Shown: piece after piece, positions 43,191 through 52,700 of the stretch
Numbering within the stretch: position 1 is the first letter of the stretch
How the letters are laid out: each line of letters begins with the position of its first letter
From: Mytilus galloprovincialis
Lineage: Eukaryota > Mollusca > Bivalvia > Mytilida > Mytilidae
Assembly: GCF_965363235.1 (NCBI RefSeq)
Contig: NC_134843.1
Coordinates: 88,755,795 to 88,819,794, forward strand
Reading direction: 5' to 3'
DNA: 64,000 nt
Program-made: the position numbers and the translations under genes
Notes under the pieces: model-generated
Database searches by the model: none
The model's input: the letters and a program-made list of their open reading frames with translations, nothing else
What the model was told of the DNA's origin: nothing

Positions 43191-43847
43191 GGAAGCAAAT
43201 TGGCTTATATGCCGATCTTAGCCCTTACTGAAAGTTTGTAGGTAAATCAAGTGTAATGGAACAGATTCGTGAAAATCAATCAAGTTTTGAGCTGAATACA
43301 TCAAAGCTTGAGGTCATATTAAATCGTTATCGGGCGTATTATACTGCTCTTGTTGTATGTATTTAGAGAAAACAAAATACACCAAAAGAAACAAGTGAAT
43401 TATTTAAGATTTGTTTCAAGAAATCAATACATTATATCAGCTTTGCAGGAATTGAAACCATTATTGTTATTAAATTCACTTAAATCACGCAATGAAAAAT
43501 AAAAAAAAAAATAATGCGCAAATGTTAAATTTGAACATAGATATTTTAATCTATAAACATTTATATACTATCGTTATACATGTTATACACAAACCAATAA
43601 TAGTTCAATCTTACGTGTTGAAAATTATAAGTTTACAGTAACTGAAAAAAAACCAAGTTTTGTTTCCTTCGTGAATAAGTACTTATATATTTAGTTGACA
43701 ACCTCAGGTTGCAGTTACAGAGATGCGATTTTTAATAATTTTATTTTACATCATCAGTTTGTAACAGGTAATATTATTACTTTTCGATTCCGGAAATAAC
43801 GAAAGTTACAAAATAAATGTTTTTCAAAAGTGATGTGTTGACTGTAA
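43190..43847 (+). repeat. segmental unit R2, left part
   Basis: Closely similar to R1 (ACATCAAAGCTTGAGGTCAT, TTATCGGGCGTATTATACTG). Ends at GTTGACTGTAA, where the 4.74-kb element begins; the unit resumes at 48,587 with TAAATTGTGTCAAGG. Mini-exon ELKPLLLLNSLKSRNEK-stop lies at about 43,448-43,501. Confidence 0.75.
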
Positions 43848-44516
43848 GGTGGCAGGTACCAGTTCTTAGCCTCTGTGCCATTGTCCCACGCAGAAAATTA
43901 GTATTAAAAAACTTTGGCTATCTTTGTCACTTCAGTGAGCAGTGATAAATAAAAAGATCTAAAATTCTAAGTTTGCATTACACAATGTTACCTTTCCTGA
44001 TTACATTGATATGCAACTTTCATGGTTTTATCCTTGTTTGACATGAAAAATCTAGAGTCCCATATACATACTGTTTGAAGGCTAACTATACATTGTTATC
44101 CTGTTTTCCATTGGTCAAAACAGGTGGTTATTTAAGGACACTGGAAAGTGCCAAATTTTGATGGTAAGGATAGGTTCAGCTGTTGTTTATTCGAGTTGCA
44201 AGTGATTAAATTAGATATTTTTGAATGATTTTCTTGTCAGTAATTAGCAGGTTTGATGCACTGAGGTCTGGAATAGGGTGCCAAATTAAAAAATTGTTGG
44301 GATTTTGTCCGTTAACTGGGAAAAGTAGGTAATGCGGGATAAGGAAACCACGTAAAAAACATTGATCAGAAGTACTTCACTATCAATTTTAATCAATTCT
44401 GAACACCAAAAAATTATCAAAGCATGTTTATATCTTTCAGATTTATTTACAGAATTTTTTTTAAATTTGGTCTACACTTGCACGTGAATTAGTGAAAAAA
44501 ACTTGTTTCTGCCACC
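43848..44516 (+). repeat. left 669-bp direct terminal repeat
   Basis: Begins GGTGGCAG and ends CTGCCACC, so the repeat has its own short inverted ends. Identical to 47,918-48,586 except at 44,503 (T for G), where the left copy's inner end has lost one of the TIR-matching bases. Non-coding. Confidence 0.92.
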
Positions 44517-44540
44517 ATTAACATACATGATGAAATTAAA

Positions 44541-44770
44541 ATGAGAGACACAAGGTTACTTTCACCCTTTAAAAATAATTTCAAGTGTTCTAACCCTAAA
44601 TCGACCACAAAAACAGTAAGAAAATACAGTTTCAGGGATGAACTCATGTTTTTTGTAAATGCCTTGAAATTCAAGGAAGATAACTCTATTCAGATACTGA
44701 TTTTCAAGTTTTATACACAAGTTGAAAGAGAGTGTTTGTTGCAAAAATGTTACTTCCAGTTGACTTTTCA
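44541..44770 (+). CDS. His-Me nuclease gene, probable exon 1
   Basis: ATG at 44,541 begins 76 codons (MRDTRLLSPFKNNFKC...) ending in phase 2 at CA|GTAAGC (GT at 44,771). The intron of 161 nt ends at AAATGTAG (AG at 44,930-44,931), where the next exon resumes in phase 2. The joined protein of about 193 residues passes smoothly into LTQIEKNKLFSVFET before the nuclease domain. Exon 1 is rich in K, R and aromatic residues and has no recognised domain; DNA binding is a guess from charge. Confidence 0.55.
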
Positions 44771-44931
44771 GTAAGCATATGATATTACAAAATGTTACAG
44801 ATGCATGATAAACATTATTTACCCTGTATCAATGTTTCTCTGCTTATATTTTCAGTGGAAAACAGCATTTTTTTGTGTATTCATAGTGTAAACCAGTAAA
44901 TACCCCAAATGTCTTACTTTTTTAAATGTAG

Positions 44932-45283
44932 CCTTACACAAATTGAAAAAAATAAGCTTTTCTCTGTTTTTGAAACAAAAACTATATATGTTAGTGGATG
45001 TTTGATCTGGACAGGGCAACAGAAAAAAGGCTATGGAGTTTATGAAACCAGATTTAGAGGGAAAAAAATTAAAATTTTTGCTCATAGACTCAGCTACTTT
45101 ATGAATGACAATTTTAAACCAATTGATCATAAATTCAATGTTTCACATGTTTGTCACAATGAACTATGTGTAAGGAAAGACCATTTATCTTTAGAACCAC
45201 AAAGTGTAAATAACAGGCGCAAGATTTGCAAAAATAATGCAGAATGTTTGTTGCACTATGGATACGCAAAATGTATATTGTAA
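44932..45283 (+). CDS. His-Me finger (HNH) endonuclease domain, exon 2
   Basis: Reads SGCLIWTGQQKKGYGVYE, KIFAHRLSYFMND, VSHVCHNELCVRKDHLSLEP, NNRRKICKNNAEC, ending in a stop at 45,281-45,283. The C-L-I-W-T-G...GYG...AHR-x-S-Y opening and the SH-V-C-H-N...C...DHL-x-L-x-P core with N-N-x-R-K-x-C are the hallmarks of the zinc-loop homing-endonuclease type of His-Me finger. The H of SHVCHN is the expected general base, and later C and H residues bind zinc. It lies inside the element with the direct repeats, convergent with the transposase (195 nt between stops). A cleavage role in transposition or target choice is inference. The in-frame ATG at 44,909 is an alternative start if the intron is not real. 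Confidence 0.8.
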
Positions 45284-45285
45284 CT

Positions 45286-45560
45286 TCAGGTAAAGTCTCT
45301 CCTGTTAGCATATTGATGTTCGTTAATTATGTTTTCATTTGCACAGTTAAATAATGAGTTTGCCATCAACTTCCTGTTTCCTTTGTTTCGCCTATATTTG
45401 AATCTGATAAACTTGTACTGACGAGTAGTTTTTCTGAGTGTATGATATTCACCCGTTTTGTCCCGCAGTCTCATATTTTTAATAAATGGATCCGTCTTTC
45501 TGTATTTTAGTCCTATGGCACTTGCAAGTAATATACAGGATTTCCAGAGATGAGGAATGG
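45286..45560 (-). CDS. transposase C-terminal continuation in another frame
   Basis: Overlapping minus frame: ILLASAIGLKYRKTDPFIKN, TGEYHTLRKTTRQYKFIRFK, RRNKGNRKLM. Basic and colinear with the end of the transposase, and it begins where the main frame loses resemblance. Whether it is joined by frameshift or splicing, or marks damage, cannot be told from one copy. Confidence 0.5.
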
Positions 45561-47161
45561 ACGGCAGAATGACATAAACCTTCAAAATTTCTTGTCCAAA
45601 TAGTATTTTTTGGTGCAAATGAAAATACCTTACTGTGTAAACTTTCACACTTGTTGGTTGTTGAAAGACGGGAAATTTTCTGTATCTCAGAGTTGGTAAA
45701 GTTTTTTGCTAAGACTGATTTCAATTTAATTATGTCATTCTGGTTCAGTTCCAAATGCCTGGCATATGGCAAGTGGCTTGTATTGTACATGGATAGATGA
45801 GCAGAGCAAACAATAGAATCTCTTCTACAGTTTCTATGATCATTTGCAAAACATGGAATAACATTTTCAACTGCTCTCCTACCGCGCTCAATAAAACTGC
45901 ACTCATTGGCAGAGAGCCTTTTAATCCGAGTGAACTCTAGTCTTATCCTGGCCCTTATACCACTTGCCAACTTTCTTACAAAAATATCCTTGTCAAATCC
46001 ATGCATTGAGCTGGTTAGTTTTATATTTCTCAAATGTTTTTGTAATGTTCTCAACTTGTGGACAAGGCATTTATAGTGGCGAATCGGTATGTTATTAGCT
46101 CTAGAATAATCATTTACAGATTTTGCAATTTGAGCAGAGGCATCACTGGTAACAGAACGTACCTTTAAAATTTTCTTACTGTTTATTTCAGTTAAATGTT
46201 GTTTTACAAATTTCCCTTCAGTTGAAGCCATTGACTCGTCAGTACTGTAGTTTTTTTTACATTTGTCATTGTTATGGTTACAATTTAATTTTGGACATAA
46301 TGTATTTGCTGCTATCATATTTACAGGTAGCTTCCTACTTGTATTTTGCTCTATAAAAGGACAGAAGGTTTGCGATGCTGCTTCAAACCCAGCTTGGGGG
46401 CGATTGTTAAATGAAGAATCTACCTCCGCATCAAAAGAATTGTCTTGTCCTGCTAATTCTAGGACTTTTTTCACATATTCTTGGTTCTCGATCATTGTTT
46501 TTTTATTCATGTCAACCATTAAATCTGACATCTTGTTGACCTTTCGTTGCATAACGGTCCGACTTAAACATTGAATGTTCAGGCAAGACATTATTGTAAT
46601 TATATCTGAAATACCTACTTTTGATTTTATCACTGGTATCAACAATGCATTATTTAAGACACCACTATCCGGGCCTCTAGGAGACTTCATTGTTGAATAA
46701 AGTTTTACAGGTTCAGATGAAAAGTCACAATTTGTACATACTACCTTTACTGAAACACAAATACCTAACCTTTTCGACATGACTACATCTGGATTAGGGA
46801 ACGAACAATTATGCGGCATAAATCCAATGATTAGATTTGTTAATTTTTTTAATGTTACAATTACATTTTCCTCTGAATCTTCAGATACTGAAAAATCATC
46901 CAAATTTTCACATTCCTTATCTTTTTCAGGTCTCATTTTTGAAGGAACCAGGTGTGTAGTGTCTGCTGTTTGGCTATCACTCAGAACTTTTACAGCATCA
47001 AAGTATTCCTGTGAATTTGGACGTTTAAAATCAGAAGATAAAGAACAGTTTCCACTTGATTTGTAAGAATCCTTGTGTATCGGAAAGTGTTTATGTCCCT
47101 TCTGGAACATTGTTTTTTGCTTTGAACGATTTCTTAAGAAACTTCGACGAGAAAAAACCAT
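45479..47161 (-). CDS. MULE-like DDE transposase
   Basis: 560 codons from ATG at 47,161. Features: basic N-terminus (SRRSFLRNRSKQK); C142-x2-C145; NNALLIPVIKSKVG about 170-183; first acidic residue D248 in VDSSFNNRPQAGFE; cysteine-rich patch 289-301; second D340 in SVTSDASAQIAKSV; HYKCLVHKLRTL 362-373; CFANDHRNCRRDSIVC 437-452; third E506 in NKCESLHSKVFSFAPKN. The order D...D...E with an N-x-C-E-S-x-H box matches Mutator-like transposases of metazoan type. The C-terminus appears to continue in another frame: from about 45,556 the overlapping minus frame reads LWKSCILLASAIGLKYRKTDPF and on to 45,286, better matching a basic family C-terminus than the in-frame tail. So there is either a one-base change, a frameshift, or splicing. 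Confidence 0.8.
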   Translation of the reverse strand: MVFSRRSFLRNRSKQKTMFQKGHKHFPIHKDSYKSSGNCSLSSDFKRPNSQEYFDAVKVLSDSQTADTTHLVPSKMRPEKDKECENLDDFSVSEDSEENVIVTLKKLTNLIIGFMPHNCSFPNPDVVMSKRLGICVSVKVVCTNCDFSSEPVKLYSTMKSPRGPDSGVLNNALLIPVIKSKVGISDIITIMSCLNIQCLSRTVMQRKVNKMSDLMVDMNKKTMIENQEYVKKVLELAGQDNSFDAEVDSSFNNRPQAGFEAASQTFCPFIEQNTSRKLPVNMIAANTLCPKLNCNHNNDKCKKNYSTDESMASTEGKFVKQHLTEINSKKILKVRSVTSDASAQIAKSVNDYSRANNIPIRHYKCLVHKLRTLQKHLRNIKLTSSMHGFDKDIFVRKLASGIRARIRLEFTRIKRLSANECSFIERGRRAVENVIPCFANDHRNCRRDSIVCSAHLSMYNTSHLPYARHLELNQNDIIKLKSVLAKNFTNSEIQKISRLSTTNKCESLHSKVFSFAPKNTIWTRNFEGLCHSAVHSSSLEILYITCKCHRTKIQKDGSIY

Positions 47162-47917
47162 TTTAAATTATAAATGACTATCACTTTTTCAACTTGTGTG
47201 TATCAAATGGAAAGGAATTTAATAATGGGTCATTTGAAATAGAAGAGTGCAATAAGAATTAAAAATAGAAAGGATGGGGTTGCAACACCTCTGAATCATA
47301 TGTGTTGATAGATTTGGAACTTTATGTCCTATGCTGAGTCATTTTAAAGAGGCTGATAGATGCTGTCAAAATATTTACTAATTACCTCCCTTAGACTGTC
47401 AGATATTAAACCTAACATAATAAATCAATGTGAGGTAAATAGATACTGAATGTAACATTATTTATAAATAAAAGCAATTAAGTCTTCATTTCAAATGACC
47501 TTTTTAACAAATGGGTACATGTCTTGGATAAAATTATACTTTCATTACATATTTTAAAGTGAAAATCTCTGAAAATTTGTAAAGTGGGGTAATATTTTTC
47601 ATATTTTTTCATACACATGTAATGTTCTTGGTCTTTTTACATGTTTTCTTTCAATAAAATTTACTGCATAATCAATCTATTTGGTTTTTATTTGTGCCTA
47701 ACACTTTGAAGTATTTTTTAAGCATTTTTTTGTGATTGTCGGTGACAGATGACATTTTGAATGAAATGCCGCAAAAACACCACCTTTCTTTGAAAGCCTG
47801 TAAAATTTGTTTCATTAAGAAATATAACTCTCATTTAAGATTTTTTAATTCTTAAAAGACTGATAAACATGTACATAACATCAAAAGTCAAACACATGCA
47901 ATATAAAAAATGCTTAA
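47162..47917 (-). promoter_or_regulatory. transposase upstream region
   Basis: 756 bp between the transposase ATG and the right terminal repeat. Non-coding and AT-rich, with no second copy in the window. The transposase promoter should lie here or in the 669-bp repeat; no TATA box could be singled out. Confidence 0.4.
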
Positions 47918-48586
47918 GGTGGCAGGTACCAGTTCTTAGCCTCTGTGCCATTGTCCCACGCAGAAAATTAGTATTAAAAAACTTTGGCTATCTTTGTCAC
48001 TTCAGTGAGCAGTGATAAATAAAAAGATCTAAAATTCTAAGTTTGCATTACACAATGTTACCTTTCCTGATTACATTGATATGCAACTTTCATGGTTTTA
48101 TCCTTGTTTGACATGAAAAATCTAGAGTCCCATATACATACTGTTTGAAGGCTAACTATACATTGTTATCCTGTTTTCCATTGGTCAAAACAGGTGGTTA
48201 TTTAAGGACACTGGAAAGTGCCAAATTTTGATGGTAAGGATAGGTTCAGCTGTTGTTTATTCGAGTTGCAAGTGATTAAATTAGATATTTTTGAATGATT
48301 TTCTTGTCAGTAATTAGCAGGTTTGATGCACTGAGGTCTGGAATAGGGTGCCAAATTAAAAAATTGTTGGGATTTTGTCCGTTAACTGGGAAAAGTAGGT
48401 AATGCGGGATAAGGAAACCACGTAAAAAACATTGATCAGAAGTACTTCACTATCAATTTTAATCAATTCTGAACACCAAAAAATTATCAAAGCATGTTTA
48501 TATCTTTCAGATTTATTTACAGAATTTTTTTTAAATTTGGTCTACACTTGCACGTGAATTAGTGAAAAAAACTGGTTTCTGCCACC
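47918..48586 (+). repeat. right 669-bp direct terminal repeat
   Basis: Same orientation as the left copy. Preceded by TTAA (47,914-47,917) and followed by TAA (48,587), so this repeat alone is also bracketed by TAA. Its right end supplies the intact outer terminus of the element. Confidence 0.92.
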
Positions 48587-48900
48587 TAAATTGTGTCAAG
48601 GTAGAGTTAACATTTGAACATTTGATGACCTTGGCGATTTTTCAAATCTTATATTTTTCACTTGACCTTTTATATTTCTACTGTAACAAGAAAAATAAAA
48701 AGTTGTAATCAGTTTTTAAAAATAAAATATAAACGCACAGGAATCTTCTACAAACTTAGTGTAACTTTTTTCATTTATTACATCAGTGTTTTTTTTTTTA
48801 TCATTGTATAAATTTTAAATTGCTTATTCGTATCAACCGTTACAATGTGATTCATTACAATCTATTTATATCGCCTTCAATAAGAGTGTATTTGTTAAAT
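48587..48900 (+). repeat. segmental unit R2, right part
   Basis: Resumes TAAATTGTGTCAAGGTAGAG, parallel to R1 at 41,644 and R3 at 50,080, then diverges after about 200 bp. A C/G-rich patch GACCTCGGCTCCGGGCTCCGG lies just beyond at 48,938. Confidence 0.65.
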
Positions 48901-49655
48901 GTCAAATAAATCATGTTAATCAGGTGGTACTCCGGTTGACCTCGGCTCCGGGCTCCGGCTGAACCGGTCCGCCATTCCATCTATAGTTTGGCGCATATGT
49001 TAACTAAATTCATAAAGTGTAAACATGCACACGCGTAACGTTTTACCTGCAATGTAAATACAAAAGAGCTTTCTAGTTGTTTATAGAGAAGTTGACATTA
49101 ATTTGGAAAGTTGAAATCATCACAATGTAGGTAATGCTCTGTAAAAATCGCTTTTTGTGACACTTCTTTTTCTCGATTTCCGATGGAAAATAACAAAACA
49201 GAACAAAAAGGCATACTTAATATAATTTTGGGCAAACAATTCGAGTATTGAGTATATTAACGCTTTAAAGCTTTAACATCATATTTAATTTTTCCTGTAT
49301 CATTTATTAAACAAAAGCAAGACTCGCGTCATAGAGAGAATATTAGACAAATACACCATCATTTAAATGTAAATTGTTTACGTTTTCCCTATGGAACTCA
49401 ATTGACACTTTTTTGAATCTCAATTAAAGCCGGCCAAATTTAAATGATGATTCATTAAGAGAATGCTTACGTAGAGAATATACCTTATTCTTTACTTTGA
49501 AATATTATAATAACTGGATGTATGCTTATTGTACACGCATCATTGTCAAAATAATGAAATTTTATGCGACTCTTACAAGTGAGAGGTTCATAAAATCAGA
49601 TTCAATCCACCATTTTCTACAGAAGAACTTTGAAATTTCCCTCGACGTTCGGTAT
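48901..49655. other. spacer, no gene recognised
   Basis: AT-rich, non-coding. Confidence 0.4.
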
Positions 49656-49659
49656 TTTT

Positions 49660-50160
49660 GTGATTTACTTTTAATCTAGCAGGAATTGAAATCAATGCTA
49701 TTGAATCCACATAACTCACGCTATGAAATATAAATAATAAGTGCAAGCATAACATTTAAACATAGATATTAAGTTTCACCATTTATAGAATAATTGTTTT
49801 GTGTAAACTATTTATTGTACAATACCTTATTTGTGTAAAATATTAACAAGAATAAGACAAGTATACAGTAACTCACAGATTTTTTTTCGTTTCTGAATGG
49901 GTACGTTATACACAGTTGGCAACAGTAGGTAAATTCTACAAAGATGCGATTTCAAATAAATTATGAAAGATTATCAGTATGTAATAGCTCACATCTATTT
50001 TCGTTTCAAGGAATAGTATAGTTACGTGAGTTTATTCTTACACAAACCTATTTTTCGAAAATAATGTTTTTACTATTAATTGTCTCAAGGTAGAGATAAT
50101 TTATGATCCTGGCGATTTTTCAAATCTGAAATTTTCAATTAGTTTCTACAGTCAACACAT
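49660..50160 (+). repeat. segmental unit R3 (most diverged)
   Basis: CAGGAATTGAAATCAATGCT, AACATAGATATTAAG, GGCAACAGTAGGTAAATTC, CTCAAGGTAGAGATAA parallel R1 and R2. About 1.5 kb beyond R2 when the 4.74-kb element is subtracted. Contains the mini-exon frame at 49,681. Confidence 0.65.
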
Positions 50161-51190
50161 TTGTTTTTCGAAAAATGGGTTTATGTTAAAACAACTTCAG
50201 ATATTTTGGAAAAAATTGTACTATTCCTTGAAACGAAATATTTAAGGCAAGCTGTTTCATACTAGATGTTTACATCAACACTCTTTTTCATCGTCACCAT
50301 CAAATATATAATTCCACTGGACAGGTCATGATAATAACTATCTTCGATGTCGTTAACGAAAAAATATTAAGTAATTGTAAGAAATCAATTGGAAGAATAC
50401 CATAATGGTACTGATTAATGCAGTTCAGAATAATACCTGAAAATATGTTCAGCAAAAATCATATGTCCCGAAACTTGAACACTTATTTGAATGATCACAC
50501 CTGTTCGGTCAATATTTAAGAAGGACAGTCAACATTTACAATGTACAATGACCACACAGTCTCTATCCCTTTCGAGAAATCAGATCTCCAGAATGCTTTA
50601 TTCTCACTTCAAGACTGATTTGTTATTGTTATTGCAGACACAGCATTAAACATTATTGTCATTATATACACAACCCATTTTTTTGGGGAAATATATATAT
50701 ATACTTTATCGTTTGCATTAACCTTGTTGCTATATCAAAACGATACCTTTTTTAAAAGTGAAAAATTGGAAGCCTGATATTTGAGAAGACGATTATTATC
50801 AAAATAGGTAGTTATTTTATAGAGATTTGAGATAAAAACACTAGGTGTTTTTAAGTTTAGAGCAGTAAAATTGCTTTTTACATAGAAATGTCTGATACGG
50901 TAAAACCTTTTGACTTTTGCTATAGATATCTGATTCGTTCACTACATTTAAAAGGAAGAAGGGGTAGAAGAAAAGTAGGTCAAACTGAAAGTTTGAGTAA
51001 TTTTGAAAGAAAAATTACGATTGAGGTAGGTAATAATACAATATCTAGACATACATGTCATCCTTTGACAAATTTGAGCAATTGGAATACAGACAGAAGG
51101 AACTCAAATGCACCCATATGATCGTATTACTGACAAAGATAAAGAGCACAATAAATGTAGATCTCGAACTTAGATTGGTATAAAGATTTT
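50161..51190. other. non-coding; one unassigned 77-codon ORF
   Basis: The ORF at 50,888-51,121 (+) reads MSDTVKPFDFCYRYLIRSLH and ends in a serine/asparagine-rich tail. I do not recognise it and there is no second copy here. Confidence 0.35.
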
Positions 51191-51194
51191 ATAA

Positions 51195-51420
51195 AATGTG
51201 AAAAATGCAAACACAAAACTCAAAACGGGAAGTCTCTATTCAAATGGCAAAATCAAAAGCTCAAACACACCAAACGAATGGACAACAACTGTCACATTCC
51301 CATCTTGACACAGGCATTTTCTTATGAAGAAAGGTGGATCAAACCTGGTTTTAAAGCTAGCTAAACCTCTCACTAGTATGACAGTCGCATCAATTCCACG
51401 GAGAGATGTGTGCTGAATAA
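51195..51420 (-). repeat. dispersed repeat 'ACAGTTGTTGTCCATTCG' (-)
   Basis: Direct match to 25,400-25,560 (AAACGAATGGACAACAACTG, GTATGACAGTCGCATCAA). Confidence 0.6.
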
Positions 51421-51504
51421 AGGCGATAATTAGTAAATATAAGTAAAACTTACTCAACAAGGATATGACATGAAGCAAGAGTTGGGACGCAAAAATGAGG
51501 ATTT

Positions 51505-51745
51505 TAACTTTGAATTTTTCGAAAAACTAAGGATTTTCTTATCCCAGGCATAGATTACCTTACCCGTATTTGGCCCAACTTTTTGGAATTTTGGATCCTC
51601 ATTGCTCTTCAACTTTGTACTTTATTTTGTTTGGCATTATAACTATTTCGATATGATCGTCACTGATGAGTCTTATGTAGACGAAACGCGCGTCTGGCGT
51701 ACTAAATTATAATCCTGGTACCTTTGATAACTATCAATTAGTTGT
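51505..51745 (+). mobile_element. retrozyme-like repeat, well-preserved unit
   Basis: Hammerhead at 51,658-51,700: CGTCA + CTGATGA + GTC(TTATGTA)GAC + GAAA + CGCGCGTC + TGGCGT. Core intact; cleavage after 51,694; five stem I pairs. Upstream sequence matches the 8.3-kb unit (GGATTTTCTTATCCCAGG). Best candidate here, with 8,455, for an active ribozyme. Confidence 0.85.
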
Positions 51746-51774
51746 ATGAGAAAATCAATGATGATATAAACGAA

Positions 51775-51950
51775 TGTTTTTTAAACATGCTCAAAGTTGG
51801 TCGTGGACCTCCAAGTTCATGAAGACTTGGTGCGTCCTTTCTATGGCATTATCGCGACTACCACGATCTTACAACGACTTCCAATTTTTTTCTAATGTTT
51901 TAGGTCGAAGCGGGATCGTGGTCCTAGTGTGATAGGGATATAAAACTGCG
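51775..51950. mobile_element. fragment of the foldback-element family
   Basis: AACATGCTCAAAGTTGGTCG and ACCACGATCTTACAACGAC ... GTCGAAGCGGGATCGTGGTCCTAGTG match the foldback centre (22,970-23,050) and its ends. Confidence 0.6.
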
Positions 51951-51954
51951 TTCA

Positions 51955-52700
51955 TTACGGAATACTCTTTATGAGTACATTTAAAATCCTTTCGGAGTCT
52001 GTAATGTCCACCAAAGATGTATGGAGTTTCTGGTACAATGGAAAAGGCTCTTGATTTATTTGGATTAAATTGTCATTTATAGTTTAAATAAAAAAGACCA
52101 TTCTTATAAATAAGCTTTCCAATTGTGAACTTTCCATTTCTAAGTAGCAACCTTCCAGCAGCACCTGCATTCGGGGTATATATCTCCAAATTGATAAGAT
52201 ATTCCCGTGCTTGCATTTCCTTTCATGATTTTCTTAATAGAGGGTTGTTGCTCACAAGGAAGCTATTAAATCAAGAGTTCCAAATGGTGAAGTTGAAATC
52301 ATCACTTCGTAAATTTTACGGACGCCATCACGAGTTGGTTGACAGAATAACCGTTTCACAAATCATATCGGATATGTTCCTTACGTCGTAACTACAATCC
52401 CCTTCCCTTTCATGAATGTGACCTACCGAATTAGACTATTTACCGGATCTGTTATCTCATAAGCAACACGACGGGTGCCACATGTGGAGTAGGATCTACT
52501 TACCCTTCCGGAGCACCTGAGATCACCCCTAGTTTTTGGAAGGGTTCGTGTTGTTTATTCTTAAATTGTCTATGTTGTGTCATGTGTACTATTGTTTGTC
52601 TGTTTGTCCTTTTCATTTTTAGCCATAGCGTTGTCAGTTTATTTTCGATTTATGAGTTTGACTCTCCCTCTGGTATCTTTCGTCCCTCTTTTAGATGTAG
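51955..52700 (+). mobile_element. RT family 1 fragment (+)
   Basis: C-terminal frame NLPAAPAFGVYISKLIRY, ACISFHDFLNRGLLLTRKLL, LKSSLRKFYGRHHELVD (52,145-52,390), then 3' UTR with GAATGTGACCTACCGAATTA, CTTACCCTTCCGGAGCACC and the 3' end near 52,700. The clearest protein remnant of the family here; 5'-truncated. Confidence 0.75.

Larger units (their letters stand above)
43848..48586. mobile_element. 4.74-kb DNA element with 669-bp direct terminal repeats
   Basis: Outer ends are GGTGGCAGGTACCAGTT and a complement of GGTGGCAGAAACCAGTT (15 of 17 pair). The target duplication is TAA (43,845-43,847 and 48,587-48,589). The empty site GTTGACTGTAAATTGTGTC is intact in unit R1, proving the ends. The two 669-bp terminal repeats are direct and differ at one base (44,503), so insertion or last homogenisation is recent. 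Inside are a MULE-like DDE transposase (-) and a His-Me finger nuclease gene (+), convergent. Three-base TWA duplications are typical of Harbinger, but the transposase is not Harbinger-like. No reverse transcriptase is present. I know of no described family with this combination. Confidence 0.85.

Noticed and set aside
46263-47066. ORFs antisense to the transposase
   Set aside because: Shadows of the 560-codon minus frame, with no domain content.
43848-48586. The 669-bp repeats as LTRs of a retroelement
   Set aside because: No reverse transcriptase, protease or priming sites are visible, the ends are GGTGGCAG...CTGCCACC, the duplication is 3 bp, and the main gene is a DDE transposase of MULE type.
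50888-51121. 77-codon ORF as a gene
   Set aside because: No recognisable domain, leader, splice signal or second copy; kept only as an unassigned ORF.
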